Shown: in pieces, positions 21,546 to 31,976 of the stretch
How positions within the stretch are numbered: the stretch's first letter is position 1
Layout: every line of letters begins with the position of its first letter
Source of the DNA: Solicoccozyma terricola
Taxonomy: Eukaryota > Basidiomycota > Tremellomycetes > Filobasidiales > Piskurozymaceae
Length of the DNA stretch: 64,000 nt
Direction: 5' to 3'
NCBI GenBank assembly: GCA_001600875.1
Contig: BCLD01000003.1
Location: 32,082-96,081, forward strand
The notes under the pieces: model-generated
What the model was told of the DNA's origin: nothing
Database searches by the model: none
The model's input: only the letters and a program-made list of their open reading frames with translations
Program-made: the position numbers and the translations under genes

Positions 21546-22179
21546 CTGGGGACATTTTCAGCCTGTCCTTACCCACCCTTCCTGTCCCACTTCCACACCC
21601 TGTCCCAACTATGAGAATTTGCTAAGCGAAGAACAACTTGTATAAGTCCTGTATCGTTTTATTTAATGTCCCTTCTGATTTGTCTGTGCATGTCTCAAGT
21701 CGTCTTTATGAAGTTGTCCCAGACTTGTTTTTTCCTCTTCAGTCATTTAGAGTGCGCGGGACAAGTTCTAAATACCCCCAAACACCCCACCCCTCAGCAC
21801 TCGAGAATGAAACTAAACTTGAAACTGAATCACCCTAATTACCAATTTTCCACCACAGTCCAACTCTTCTTCGAGCACCACTAGTTGCAGTTGGAGTTGA
21901 CCCAGAAGTCGATTCGACTCGCAACGGCTCCACCACTGGTGACTCCAATAACGGTCGCAAGGTCTGTGATCGAAACGTCTTGAGGATCCGTCTTCCGATT
22001 GCGCTTTCAGAGTATGTTTCTGCAAAGTTATTACCCTCTGTCAAACCCGTAACCAATGGAGCATCGGTCACAGCCACTGCCACTGCCAGTGCCACCTCGG
22101 TGGCAGCAGTGTTTGTTTCTGTCTTTATCGCCTCTATGGTGGGTTTATCTGATACCATGGATTTGATTGTCTGGCCGTT
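21546..22179. other. Intergenic stretch with a minus-strand Ala/Thr-rich frame
   Basis: A minus-strand frame (22158-21835) encodes an Ala/Val/Thr-rich peptide ('TAATEVALAVAVAVTDA', 'VESTSGSTPTATSG'). It looks partly coding but has no recognised domain and is cut by the CACTA-like element on its 5' side. Confidence 0.3.
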
Positions 22180-22797
22180 TACCTACGATCCAAACACTAC
22201 ACTACACTGTAGTGCATAGTGTAGTGTAGTGTAGTGCTTTTGTCATGTAGTATATATACTACACTACAATAGCACTACAGGAAAGTCCAAAAACACTACA
22301 CTTAACAGTCTCTGGCCTCATGTATTGTAGTGTTCAGAGGTGTAGTACAAATGACAAAGAGAATTACTTGAGCAGTTTAGGGCCCTACTCTAGCAGCCTT
22401 TGCTCGGCATTACCTCTGTTACCCCTGCTAAAATTTTCTGCAGCAGCAGCTGTCTGCACACTTGCATGGACCATCCACCTGTCAGCCAAAGTCATCATAT
22501 ACCAGGTGGATGTTGACCAATACCTCAAGGAAGGCTTCTGTGCTGGAGGAGGGTGGGGCCCAGTGCATGCTCTATTACAGCAGGAGAAGTTGGGGGGGAG
22601 CATAAGAGGTCTTAGAAGTTTTAAGTGAAGTGATGGGTTACTACCCCCCAGAAGCACTACATGTAGTATACTACACTACATGATGCACTACAATTGGTGT
22701 GCACTACACTACGTAGTGCAGCACTACATTTCTCAGAGCACTACACTACACTACCAAGGCCAAAAAGTGTAGTGTAGTGTACACTTTGGATCGTAGC
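22180..22797. mobile_element. CACTA-like non-autonomous element with GTAGTG subterminal repeats
   Basis: Both ends carry the inverted sequence CTACGATCCAAA (22188-22199 region left; TTTGGATCGTAG at about 22785-22797 right), followed inward by CACTACACTACAC. More than twenty CACTAC/GTAGTG hexamers in both orientations crowd the outer 160 bp of each side, while the central 270 bp (about 22360-22630) has none. CACTA termini with dense subterminal motifs are the hallmark of CACTA/EnSpm elements. The core has an open frame on the plus strand with no transposase motif. No clean target duplication was found. Confidence 0.55.
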
Positions 22798-23530
22798 GTC
22801 GACGACAGTTTGAACGAGCATTTGATCCGTAGCGTAAGTAACTCCCGTTTCAGTTGTTCAATGTGTTGGCAGGAATATCCACAGACAATGCAATTGTTTG
22901 AGCAGCAGCGTCTTGTTGGGTTGCCAAGAAGTCTCCTCGCCTTCGCCCTTTTGATGGCTGTGATGGTTGCATCAGCCAGCAGGTGAGAGGTTACCGGTGC
23001 GTTTGGAGGAGAGGAACTGCTTGTTGTAATATTCAAGATGCTACTTGTGGGCGCTTCAATAATAGAACTACTCGTGAGCCCATCGAAGATGATGACTGAA
23101 TAGGTTTCTGAGCTGGGTAATGGCCTCGGATGTTGTCTCTTGAGGTACGCCTAGCGACAAGCGCCCTCACAAGGACTAGCTATCCTCATCACACCAACAA
23201 CACTCTATCTACACATCATCACTTGAGACGGTAACGGACTACATCCTCCGCGTCATCTTATCAAGAACGACCAGCACCCGACAACGATCTATGGCTGGGT
23301 AGATGAGGCGGATGTTGGATGATCAGCAGCGGGTCCACGCTCTGACGGAGAGTCTCAGTCCCAGTCCCAGTCCCACCTTGGTCACTCACTCGCATACCTG
23401 GACTGCGTTGCCGATGACCGAGCGGGGTGATATTCCATCCTGTTGGCCGTCCGTCGCTACCATCTTCAAGTCACTCACTACATCAACAAACCCAAACGAT
23501 ATCTACGACCGCAGATCTCTATTCACTCAT
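22798..23530. other. Intergenic stretch with element scraps
   Basis: A minus-strand frame (23036-22800) with several Cys ('RRCCSNNCIVCGYSCQHIEQ') abuts the CACTA-like element and is cut by it; it is unrecognised. Sequence near 23170-23310 includes AAGAACGACCAGCACC, shared with the 14.6 and 29.66 kb LTR-like repeats. An AGTCCC triplet repeat lies near 23353. Confidence 0.35.
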
Positions 23531-24278
23531 CATGTCCAAAGTGCCCGTACTCGGAGTCGGCTTAACGCCAGGTGGATGGAATCGCATCAAGTTTCCCAAC
23601 GTGAATGCGATGGAGTGCTGAAGCCATTTTCGTTTCCGTCACAGGTCATCCGGCAGGAGACACACACCCTTCCACGAAATCAGGAAACTTCGACCCAGCT
23701 ACCATTGGCGCTCAACTGAAGGAAATGCAAGCTCAACTCGCTCAATCTCGTTAGTAGGCTTGGTTAATCTCGGTTTGTTGTTCAAGGCTACTGATTCCGA
23801 GTTACTACTAGCTTATGCTTGCGAGATGTTCTTCCTTGCGCCCGAGGATCCGATTGAATCATTCGTATCAAAGCTTAAAGAAAAGGATTGGAAAGGTGCA
23901 CGACAAGACTGGAACCTGTGTGATAACGACCCATTGACGCTGATATATATACCGTAACCGGTCGTAGTCATCGTGGTTGGGAATGGTGTTCGAGGTCATC
24001 CTGACCTGACGTACGTTCATACCCCCCCTCTCTACGCAGTCGACCCTGGTACTCACATTATGGGCGCGGCGCCTTCTTATTGCCTTCAACGTTTACCGTC
24101 TCCCCCAACCCTCCGTCTCACCCCACCTACCCAACCCTACGATTTACCCAGTCCATTCTTCGAGACGATAATCGACACAGCTCACGAGCACGCACCACCG
24201 GGAGCCAAATTTGCGTTCAATACATCGCCGTCGTCAACTCTCCCGGCCTTGAAAAGGGTGTGGCCGGTTGATGAGTGA
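23531..24278 (+). CDS. Unrecognised gene or relic, multi-piece
   Basis: Starts with ATG 23531 ('MSKVPVLGVGLTPGGWNRIK'). Later pieces with coding character are 'PSTKSGNFDPATIGAQLKEM' near 23670-23730, 'LLLAYACEMFFLAPEDPIES' near 23790-23860 and 'SPFFETIIDTAHEHAPPGAK' near 24150-24210. Junctions are not resolved and stops lie between pieces, so it is either several introns or decay. No family is recognised. Confidence 0.3.
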
Positions 24279-25228
24279 AGAATCCTACGATCCACTCATT
24301 ACACGTCGTACTTTGATAATTGCAATGTAATGTAGTGATTTTGTCATGCAAGTTATGACAATTACATTCATACAGAGCAGGAGATCAATACATATACGGT
24401 TACAGATGGAGGTCTGCGATTTATTGTAATCAATTTACACAAATAATTCCAACATCTGAGCTGGGGCCAGGACTGCTAGCCTCTGCTGGTTACGTGTTTG
24501 GGGATGGAAACAGTAGTTTCGCTGAGAACCAAACAGAGCTTGATTGCTACCTGTCTGGTGATGGCCATCCTGAAGATCAGCAAGGCACTCTTCCCGTGTC
24601 TAGGTTATCATGGCAACGTGGCGTCCTTGTCAACTCGGCGGGATTCAGGTCGGGAAAGAGGTTCTCGCAGGGTATGCTGGATGGGAATATCGTTGCGGGC
24701 TACAGGTCAAGCGCCTTATTCAATGGCCAGTGAATCAAGTACCAATGTAGAACACAAGGCAGATACATAAACAAACACGGCAACCCACGTAAAGTAACCC
24801 TTGGTACACTCCAACGAAAATCGCCGCTACTTCCTGGTATCAACATCTCCTACTGTCGCATGTTCGTGTACTTCGGTGCTGATGTACAGGTCGGAGTAGC
24901 GCGGTGGTCGTGACATTTCGCCGGAATCACCATATTGTCACACAAGTGGACTTAAGGCGATTGTAAATAATCAGCGGATCTGCTTGATTCTGGAAGCGCG
25001 AGTCTTGCAGCGCCTTGGTACCGTCTAAAGCATAGCTCCCGACGTCGTCGTATTTGCTTCCCGAAGGATTCGTAGAATGGACAGAACCAGCTAACCCTAC
25101 CTCGCCTTTGTGATCGACAACTCCAACTCAACACGATGTTCAGCAACTCAGCCTGATCAACTATCGATACCGATTACGATCACATCCCCGGTGATATATT
25201 ACGCAGATTACGCGAGGAGGGCTGAAAT
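24279..25228. other. Intergenic stretch with small element scraps
   Basis: TGTAATGTAGTGATTTTGTC near 24327 resembles the left arm of the CACTA-like element (GTAGTGCTTTTGTCATGTAG). The CGTGTCTAGGTTATCATGGC motif shared with 15.77 kb lies at about 24595-24615. No gene is recognised. Confidence 0.35.
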
Positions 25229-25991
25229 ATGCAGCCACCCACCCCTAGCAACGTACCCGCCATGTCAGCCTATATGAATCCAAATCCAGCTTACCCATGG
25301 CCTCCTCCTTCCCAATCCACCCAGGCAGCATATCGTCCTCCTCCCAGCCCAGGCAACATAGGGTTTCCTTCGCCCAGTCCAGCCCAGGCAGCCCAGGCAG
25401 GCCAGGTTCCTCCTGGGCCCAATATAGGCAAAAAATCACCACGCAGGCTGGATATGAATTCTATCGTCAATGTACTCTTACAAGCCGTCGGTCTAGGTAC
25501 AGCAATTTTTTTCGGAGTGTGGGGTGTCAAATCCTACAATGCAGCTATGGATGCCAATAACCTGTCCAACGATGCACTGCTCCAGGCGCAGACTTCAAAC
25601 GCTCTTGCGGGAACAGCGCTGAACCAAAGTTGGGCAGCGAATGCTCTCGCACTTTTTTCCTTTTGCTTGGCCAATCCTGTAGGTTTAGTTCTTAAAGATT
25701 CCTATCAGTCCGGCAATGACGCTAGTGTTCTGACTTTAGAACATCCCTTCGTGCACGAACGTGACGTTATCTCTCTCACTGCCGGAAATTACCTCCATTC
25801 TTCTGATGCGGCCGGATCTGAGACCAACGGTTCCTCCTACGGTGGGGTCCGCGGGCGGGGCGCCTCCATGGGCGCTATGGATTATTCTTGTGGCGATACT
25901 CGTACCCATACTCGTTATTCTCTTGTTGATTCGACGTCGACGATTATGCGTCGGCGGCCGAGAATCAGAATCATCAATGAAAAATGGATAG
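25229..25991 (+). CDS. Hypothetical membrane protein, two exons, intact
   Basis: Exon 1 (25229-25678) and exon 2 (25740-25991) join in phase 0 across a 61-nt GTAGGT..TTTAG intron to give 233 codons. Residues 1-70 are Pro/Ser/Gln-rich and disordered. 'VNVLLQAVGLGTAIFFGVWG' is a probable membrane helix, followed by an Ala/Asn/Leu-rich segment ('SNDALLQAQTSNALAGTALN') and a short lumenal part with two NxT/S sites. A second strong helix ('ALWIILVAILVPILVILLLI') ends in a RRRR stop-transfer. This pattern is common in uncharacterised basidiomycete membrane proteins. The unspliced frame runs to 26032, but its tail has no membrane segment, which supports the intron. Confidence 0.55.
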
Positions 25992-26039
25992 TAACACCGG
26001 ATACAGGCAAGGGGTTAGGGGAGGTGGTTTGAAGATGGA

Positions 26040-26575
26040 CGGATCCGGCAAGTCTCAGGATAAGCGACCAAAACACCAAGTGCGAAGAGTTTCCCAGGCC
26101 TCTGCTCATGAGTGCCGCTGGGATCCAACACCTGGAAGCAACAAGGAAAGGAAACGTCAGGATCCCCTTCGAAACGGAAAGACCTTGACGATCAAGGATG
26201 TCCTCTACGTAAAGGGGTGACGGGTTACCTGTTGTCAACAAACAGGATGGTCAAACATGGATGGGACCTTAGGGTAACCACAGATGGTGGTCGCATCTAG
26301 AAATGTACAGCATCACTAACACTCACCCGCGACGGAGGACTGTGGCGAGTCTGCCACTCGGTCATGGTCGCGCACGACACGGTGCAGACCCGAGCGATCC
26401 TGCAGACTGTTTCAAGGATTCCAGCAGTTATCGGCCTTGCGGACGGAGCACAAGGGATTAGGACACGTCGGTCGCTACAGGCTGCTCGAACTGGCCAAGG
26501 ACGGTCAACTTACAGGGCGGGCCCTCCGATGTTATGGGCGAAAGCTTCCAAGTAACCGACTGTGATGTCACCCAT
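26040..26575 (+). mobile_element. Copia pol fragment (protease end and GAG-pre-integrase)
   Basis: 'GKTLTIKDVLYVKG' and 'LLSTNRMVKHGWDL' match the region after the Copia protease. 'GLGHVGRYRLLELAKDGQLT' matches the His-containing GAG-pre-integrase domain, and 'VTDCDV' is the start of the integrase zinc block. Frames shift at least twice. It is the same family as the integrase piece at 8.4-8.6 kb. Confidence 0.65.
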
Positions 26576-26590
26576 TTCGTTGTTCACCCA

Positions 26591-26614
26591 TGGGTATGGG
26601 TATGGGTATGGGTA
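26591..26614 (+). repeat. (GGGTAT)4 microsatellite
   Basis: Four perfect GGGTAT units. The unit differs from the TTAGGGG telomere type, so it is not taken as telomeric. Confidence 0.7.
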
Positions 26615-26819
26615 TGTCTGTGCGATCACATGAATCCGATATATATCTGGGACCGCCACCGACACTATTATCGCTGCGTTTTGCACCTTTGCCAACTCCC
26701 TGCTATTCACCTGCCTTGTTCCATCCTGCTCTTTGTTGTGCTTCCATTGGCCTTGTCCTTCAGGGTACTTCTCCACATATCTTGTCGGTCATCCCCACCT
26801 GCCTCGATCAGGTCATAGA

Positions 26820-27330
26820 ATTCCATTGCGCCATGCCTAGCACAGTTCAGAAAGATGCTCTCGAAGCTTCCAAGTTTGGTTTGAAAAAGCTCATGGGCCA
26901 TTTCTATATGAGTATATGCCTCGGGATTCCGAGCGATTGTAGGCCATGCGCTGTTGAGTATTCCGAAGTGAATTTCATTTGAACTTGGTCGTGACGTGTC
27001 GTAAAACATAGCTCTGGTGCAGGCCCCGCCAAGCAAAACGCACGACATGCTCGGTGGAACGGAATTGAAAGACGGTGAGCAATCTGTTACTCGTCATCCG
27101 GGCACTTCCTCTGAAAGCCTCTGCATTTATCAAACCATTTTCAGGGTCTCTCGCCAGGTCATCAATCATTTGATCTTCGAATCGCCAACCCATTTGAATA
27201 CCGGGTCGAACATCCCAAGAGCCCTGTTGGACCTGGCGCTGAGGAGCACGACGCACATCGCTGGCGATGGTTCTCCGGCGATGTGACGTGGTGCATATCC
27301 AGCAGTTTGACCCAATACAACGTCCTTCAT
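26820..27330 (-). pseudogene. DUF4188-like protein relic
   Basis: On the minus strand three frames carry successive blocks: 'VVLLSARSNRALGMFDP' near 27270-27220, 'DDLARDPENGLINAEAFRG' and 'TVFQFRSTEHVVRFAW' near 27190-27050, and 'HIEMAHELFQTKLGSFESIF' near 26910-26850. This order (small-domain strand, GLxN..F.G, FRSxEHxxxFA, H.xMHE.(Y/F)) matches DUF4188-type proteins, often annotated as monooxygenase-like. Two frameshifts are needed. Substrate and role are unknown. Confidence 0.5.
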
Positions 27331-27532
27331 GTTTTGGTTCTTTAGGAAACGGTAATGACCGAAGAGGCTCGGATTGGGTATGACAGAGTTAAAACTCCCA
27401 AAGTAAGGGCAGGATAACTGGAAGCACGACAAGAGTCAGTTATCCATCACTTTGTTGAAAATTTATCTTCGGAGCTCACCTTTCGAGATGACTGTCAGAC
27501 TGTGGCGACAAGCATGCTACTCAAAATGATGA

Positions 27533-27975
27533 ATGAGACCGGTACCGCGTCCTTCAGCATCTATGCAAGTACCAACGACAGCAGACTCATGCGTATACGT
27601 TAGGCGAAAGGATGGTAACTTCCTTATGCTCTCGGTTCATGTCGACGATCAACTTATTGCCGGCAACAATCTCGCTGAGCTTACCGAATTCAAACGCCAA
27701 CTGAACGACGCTTTCGAGTGCTCCGATGCCGGACCAGTTGGCTACTTTCTCGGTTTCAATATCTATCGAGACCGACCAAACAAACGGCTCTACATCTCAC
27801 AAGAGCACTACATCGAAGCCCTACTGGAGAAATACGGCATGGCAGACTGCAATCCAGCACGTACACCTCTTCCAAGCGGTTTTAACTCCCACTTCCACTC
27901 GCTGCGGGTGTTGAGCTACCCGTGGGCGACGACGAACTCGTGGTGTCGTCGTCCCGCACATCTTGATACTCTGAG
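27533..27975 (+). mobile_element. Copia reverse transcriptase fragment
   Basis: 'CVYVRRKDGNFLMLSVHVDD' (catalytic VDD), 'QLIAGNN' and 'GYFLGFNIYRDRPNKRLYIS' are typical Copia RT blocks. The frame stays open for about 120 codons and then leaves the family near 27890. It is inserted in, or replaces, the 3' end of the minus-strand disordered gene next to it. Confidence 0.75.
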
Positions 27976-29023
27976 GTAGCGATAACCGATTCGATGATCG
28001 TCTCGCGGCAACAGCAGCTGAGAAGTTCAACTTGATTCCTGAACCAGAGCTTGTTGATAGTGACGCCGCGTGTGATGGGGATGCGACTTTCCGCGAAGAG
28101 TTAGGTTTAAGACCACTTGAACCGCTTGTTGATTTTCTTGGTCCCGCAGGAACGGATGAGAATGGATCCGACATCGTCGCTGACACAACAGTGGGAATTT
28201 GACCTGCTCCACTGCTTCCCGATCCCGATGTTCCCCCACTGCCGGAGAGATTTAACTCCTCAAATGGACCTTCTAGACGCGATGAATGACCTCGCGAAAT
28301 TGGACTAACGGTACATCTATCAACCTCAGGAGTAGTGTTCGCCGTACCTTGAGAAGTAGCCGTAACGCTCGATATCTGATCTCTCAAGCCTACTCCTCCC
28401 GAGTCTGATTCCGAGCTCGCTCCAGCAAACAAAGAGAAAATGAATGGTGATGACCCCTCGCCGGCCGGAGCAGGGATTCCACTTGTCACAGCTATATGCT
28501 GCGATGGATTCGCAGTCGATCCACCTCCAAACGCACCTGCTGCTCCGGACCCTCCCACATTACCACCAAATCCAGGCAATCGTGGTGAAGTCATTCGTAA
28601 CTTCTCTGTCGATTGTGAATCCCCAGCATAATCCGTCCTCCTATTCTCCATCGGCGTACCAGTTGTTTGTGGAGGTTGTCGGTATGCGAATTTGGGATAG
28701 GATTTTTATGCTGATGATGATGATGCGGGAGGATTGGTGTTTATCGGATTCCCTAATATACCATCCCTAATATCTCTACTTGTCGGGGTGGGTAAAGCAA
28801 ACGGAGATGATAAATCCATTATTGTCATTGGAGGGAGACAATCTGACTGATTATCCGTTGTTGCTCTTGATGTATAGGATGATGATACTGACGTGGCGGT
28901 GGGGAAGGTGGTGATGAGTGGTACGGGTTTGCCTTTTCTTGCGGAGGATGAGGCTGCAGAGGAGGATGAAGGTAGAAAGCAATCATGAGTAGATGGAATG
29001 TCCATGACAACATCATCTGTCAT
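27976..29023 (-). pseudogene. Ser/Gly/Thr-rich disordered protein with one premature stop
   Basis: Two minus-strand frames (29023-28706 and 28651 onward) are in the same register and are separated by a single TAA at 28708-28706. Sequence on both sides of the stop is coding-like ('DLSSPFALPTPTSRDIRDG', then 'PKFAYRQPPQTTGTPMENRR'). The protein is low complexity with Gly, Ser, Pro and Thr runs and no globular domain. The 3' end is lost in the Copia RT fragment. A sequencing error at the stop is possible. Confidence 0.45.
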
Positions 29024-29199
29024 ATTGGAAGGGTTTTGAGCTATGCGGGCGCAGAGAAGTAAGGGTGACGGGAATGGAATGTCTTCTTTTCTTGTTCATG
29101 GTGAGCGAGATGACTATGACAATCAAGAGAGGAGAATTCGACTAGGATGATTTTATTGTGATGGGGTAGATAGGATGATTGTAATCAAGCCCATAGAGG

Positions 29200-29700
29200 T
29201 TTTGATAATGCTCGTACATCGGACCGATGCACCTACATCGATCCGATGTAACCACTTCCTGTCTTCTCGCACTTTTCGCTCGCTAGCGACCTCCGAACAT
29301 CGACAATGTCTTTGCTCTTTGTTCTTGCCACTTACTTTATCTATAAAGGAGTCGCCCCTACGGCTCTCCTTTCCCTCTTTTGTACTCACCCTGCAAATGA
29401 ATCACATTCCAAGCAGTACAACATCCACTTGACCATTCCGATCATACATCCGACACAGAGGATCGCTACATCAACATCGTCAACATACATCGAATAGTCC
29501 TTTCTACTATAAGCCGAGTACCAAAGAAGCGAGGTCTAAAACAAACTTGCGTGAGATCCCACAGAAAAGTCGACGCATGTCCTCCGAAGTGGCCTTTCCG
29601 AACTAGTATCGTCTTACGAATGGTTCGCAGGCCGCTAACGAAGACGGAGAACGACCAGCACCTCACCAAGTCAGTCGACATTAACGTCGTCACGTCGTCA
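29200..29700 (+). mobile_element. Degenerate LTR-like repeat
   Basis: Inverted partner of 14490-15120. It contains a TATCTATAAAGG TATA-like block near 29338 and pyrimidine-rich sequence after it, as in LTR promoters. Confidence 0.5.
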
Positions 29701-29942
29701 AACTTGTGAGAGTTTTGTCGAACATTGTTTTGGTTTTCGGGCGGACTTTATCATCACATTATCAAGCTGCGTCTCCCGCTTGTAAAATGGAACGTCAAGA
29801 CGGCGGTTGTCCAAGGATGCCACTTTGGGAATGGATCCCCCCTTCGGGGCCCCGGTACGACACCTTGGCTCGACGATCCGAGGAGGAGGCGGGGCCGAGT
29901 ACGAGAGTTCGGTGTGCAGGTGGTCGCCGAGCGTTAGAAGAG

Positions 29943-29974
29943 GGGCAGGGGGGCCGGGGGAAGGGGAGGGGGAA
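29943..29974 (+). other. G-rich tract, potential G-quadruplex
   Basis: At least four runs of four or more G within about 32 nt (GGGGCAGGGGGGCCGGGGGA and onward). Structure formation is inference. Confidence 0.5.
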
Positions 29975-29984
29975 CAACGGTCTT

Positions 29985-30330
29985 ACGGCGGGGTGGTCGT
30001 TTTCTCCACCCAAATTCTTGTTGCTGCCCATGGAGGCAAAGGAATCCATTCGTGTACTTCCTTCTTGATGGATTCATGCCCTGTATGCATCTTCTGCCTC
30101 TCCAACTTCTTCCGAAGTGGGCCTACAAAGATCGGAGTCCTCCACATGTAGACATTGTCAGCATACTCCTCTCCTTGGGGTTTGATCAGTCGCAAAGATT
30201 TTGTGGTCAAGCGAGTAGAATTCCTCCATCAATCGGGGATGAGCGAAATGGTTCCAGGTTTCGACCTCCTCCAAGGACCTAGTTTGACCGTGAGTCGGGC
30301 GGTCAAGAAGGCTTTGTTGCCCGTTGTTTG
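29985..30330 (-). pseudogene. Unrecognised coding remnant
   Basis: The minus-strand frame 'LRLIKPQGEEYADNVYMWRT' / 'PIFVGPLRKKLERQKMHTGH' ends with 'WAATRIWVEKTTTPP' and a stop at about 29983. An upstream in-frame stretch ('LTVKLGPWRRSKPGTISLIP') is separated from it by one TGA. It has strong coding character but no family is recognised. Confidence 0.35.
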
Positions 30331-30431
30331 TCAGCGTTAGATGGAACAGGGTCACTTTTAACATTGTAAAACGGCACAGGTCGTTGACACCAAGGTTCGG
30401 GAGCCATCTGCTCATCTAGGTCTTGTCCAAG

Positions 30432-30994
30432 ATGTACAACTCATCACCCGGGAGTGTTGACTCATCGAGCATACGCCTCTGCTGAATTCGACGTTTGGTA
30501 ATACCATAGCCGATGATGGCAGCCAGGATCAATCCTATCCAGTTGATAAGCGCACTGTGTTGGGAAGCGTAGGTCAGCTCCACCTCATTCGCCTACGCAG
30601 ATGGTAGTCCCCGAGGGCTGGGTAACAACGTACTCGTATCCTCCATTGGCCAGGGATGGAGATCACGACCAAGGCTGTCACCCAACCTGTCGAAGTAGTT
30701 GAGTGGGCAGGAGCTTCTGCCTCTCTGCGACCACGGCTGCAATATGACAGCCAGCAAGTAACAGACAGCTGATTAAGCCACTCAATATGGTCTTTGGGTC
30801 CTTCCGACACTAGCCAGGATGTTATCCCCTGCCGGGCTGCCGTTCGTTGTTTCCGATTGGGCGGTGGCGGTGATAGGTGATAGGTAAACTTCCTTTCCAG
30901 AACGGGACCCATCGGGATTTCTTGGTTCATCCCGAAAGGTTGACAGGGACGTGAGGTGATCCGCAGATAAGCGGGTTTGGGGGAAGTCGGTCAT
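30432..30994 (-). CDS. Small putative membrane protein, exon structure uncertain
   Basis: Begins at ATG 30994 ('MTDFPQTRLSADHLTSLSTF'). The last exon encodes 'SALINWIGLILAAIIGYGI' (membrane helix), a basic TKRRIQQRR stop-transfer and 'DESTLPGDELYILDKT' before a stop at about 30432. Middle pieces ('YEYVVTQPSGTTICVGE') lie in other frames with candidate GT-AG pairs that I could not fix uniquely. It is probably a short type I or tail-anchored protein with several small introns. Confidence 0.4.
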
Positions 30995-31976
30995 ACGGTG
31001 CAGTATGTCCTATTCAGTTTTCTTCTTCTTTTCCTCGTTTCGAAAACCAAAGAGAAAAAAAAAAGTTGCTCCACTCCTCCAGCACCGCGATCCTCTATCT
31101 ACCTTGCGGCAGCCTGCATGCATTTGTCCACAGGATAGGCTCCACGCTCGCACTTCCTCACACCACGTCTCGAATCCGGTATGTGAAACACAGGTGACGC
31201 AGAGACCATCAATTGGCCGCGGATCCAAGAAGAGGACTGGCATGTTGTTCCTGGCTGACCTGCTTCCATTCAACTGATAAGCAGCTCTGCTTCCGGACGA
31301 TCCACCAAATGACGCGCTGTGTGGATGCCGATGCTAATTGTGGATCAAAGCGGATCGGAAACAGACAAGCAAAGCCACGAGATACAGATCATTCACATGC
31401 GCAAGAGCGGTGTGCGGTACCTTCATATCGACGGCGTATCTCGGGGAATTTTCTGGCGAAGGTACAGAAATTCAAGCCACCGTAATTTACGCTGTTTTAT
31501 TTGGGGGACAGAAGCCTTCTCGCTTCATATAGGAGGAGACGCTCAACCGTTGGCAACACAGGCGCGGAAGTATGAATGACCTACCGGCGAGTTGAGCCAG
31601 ACAAATATATTCCTTCCCACGGCTGCTGAAGTCGTTTGATTCCCCGAAACATTGCGAGATACGAGACATTGCGCGATACCGGGTTCACTTGTCCGTGTGA
31701 CCACACTTTACCACTTGTAGGAGACAAGTGACTCCATATTGAGAGTATTCAAGACCATCAAAGCGCTGCAGTCAACAAGTGCGGGTGGAAGCAAAGGCCA
31801 ACTTTAGAGCATCCGACGAACGTCCATGGGATGAGCTCATCTGATTACGCCGGCAGCATCCGTTGCGAATTTTTCACAGTGTCTCGCCTCATCCTTGGAG
31901 ATTGACCAACACACCACGCTTGGATAACGGACAGTAATAACCCTTTCGCAGTCTCATTACAAGCTCACCCGACATC
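30995..31976. other. Intergenic / promoter side of the 31977 gene
   Basis: Short frames only; no motif, repeat or RNA gene is recognised. Confidence 0.4.

Noticed and set aside
26591..26614. (GGGTAT)4 as a telomere remnant
   Set aside because: The unit differs from the TTAGGGG type seen at 12.9 kb and there is no further telomeric context.
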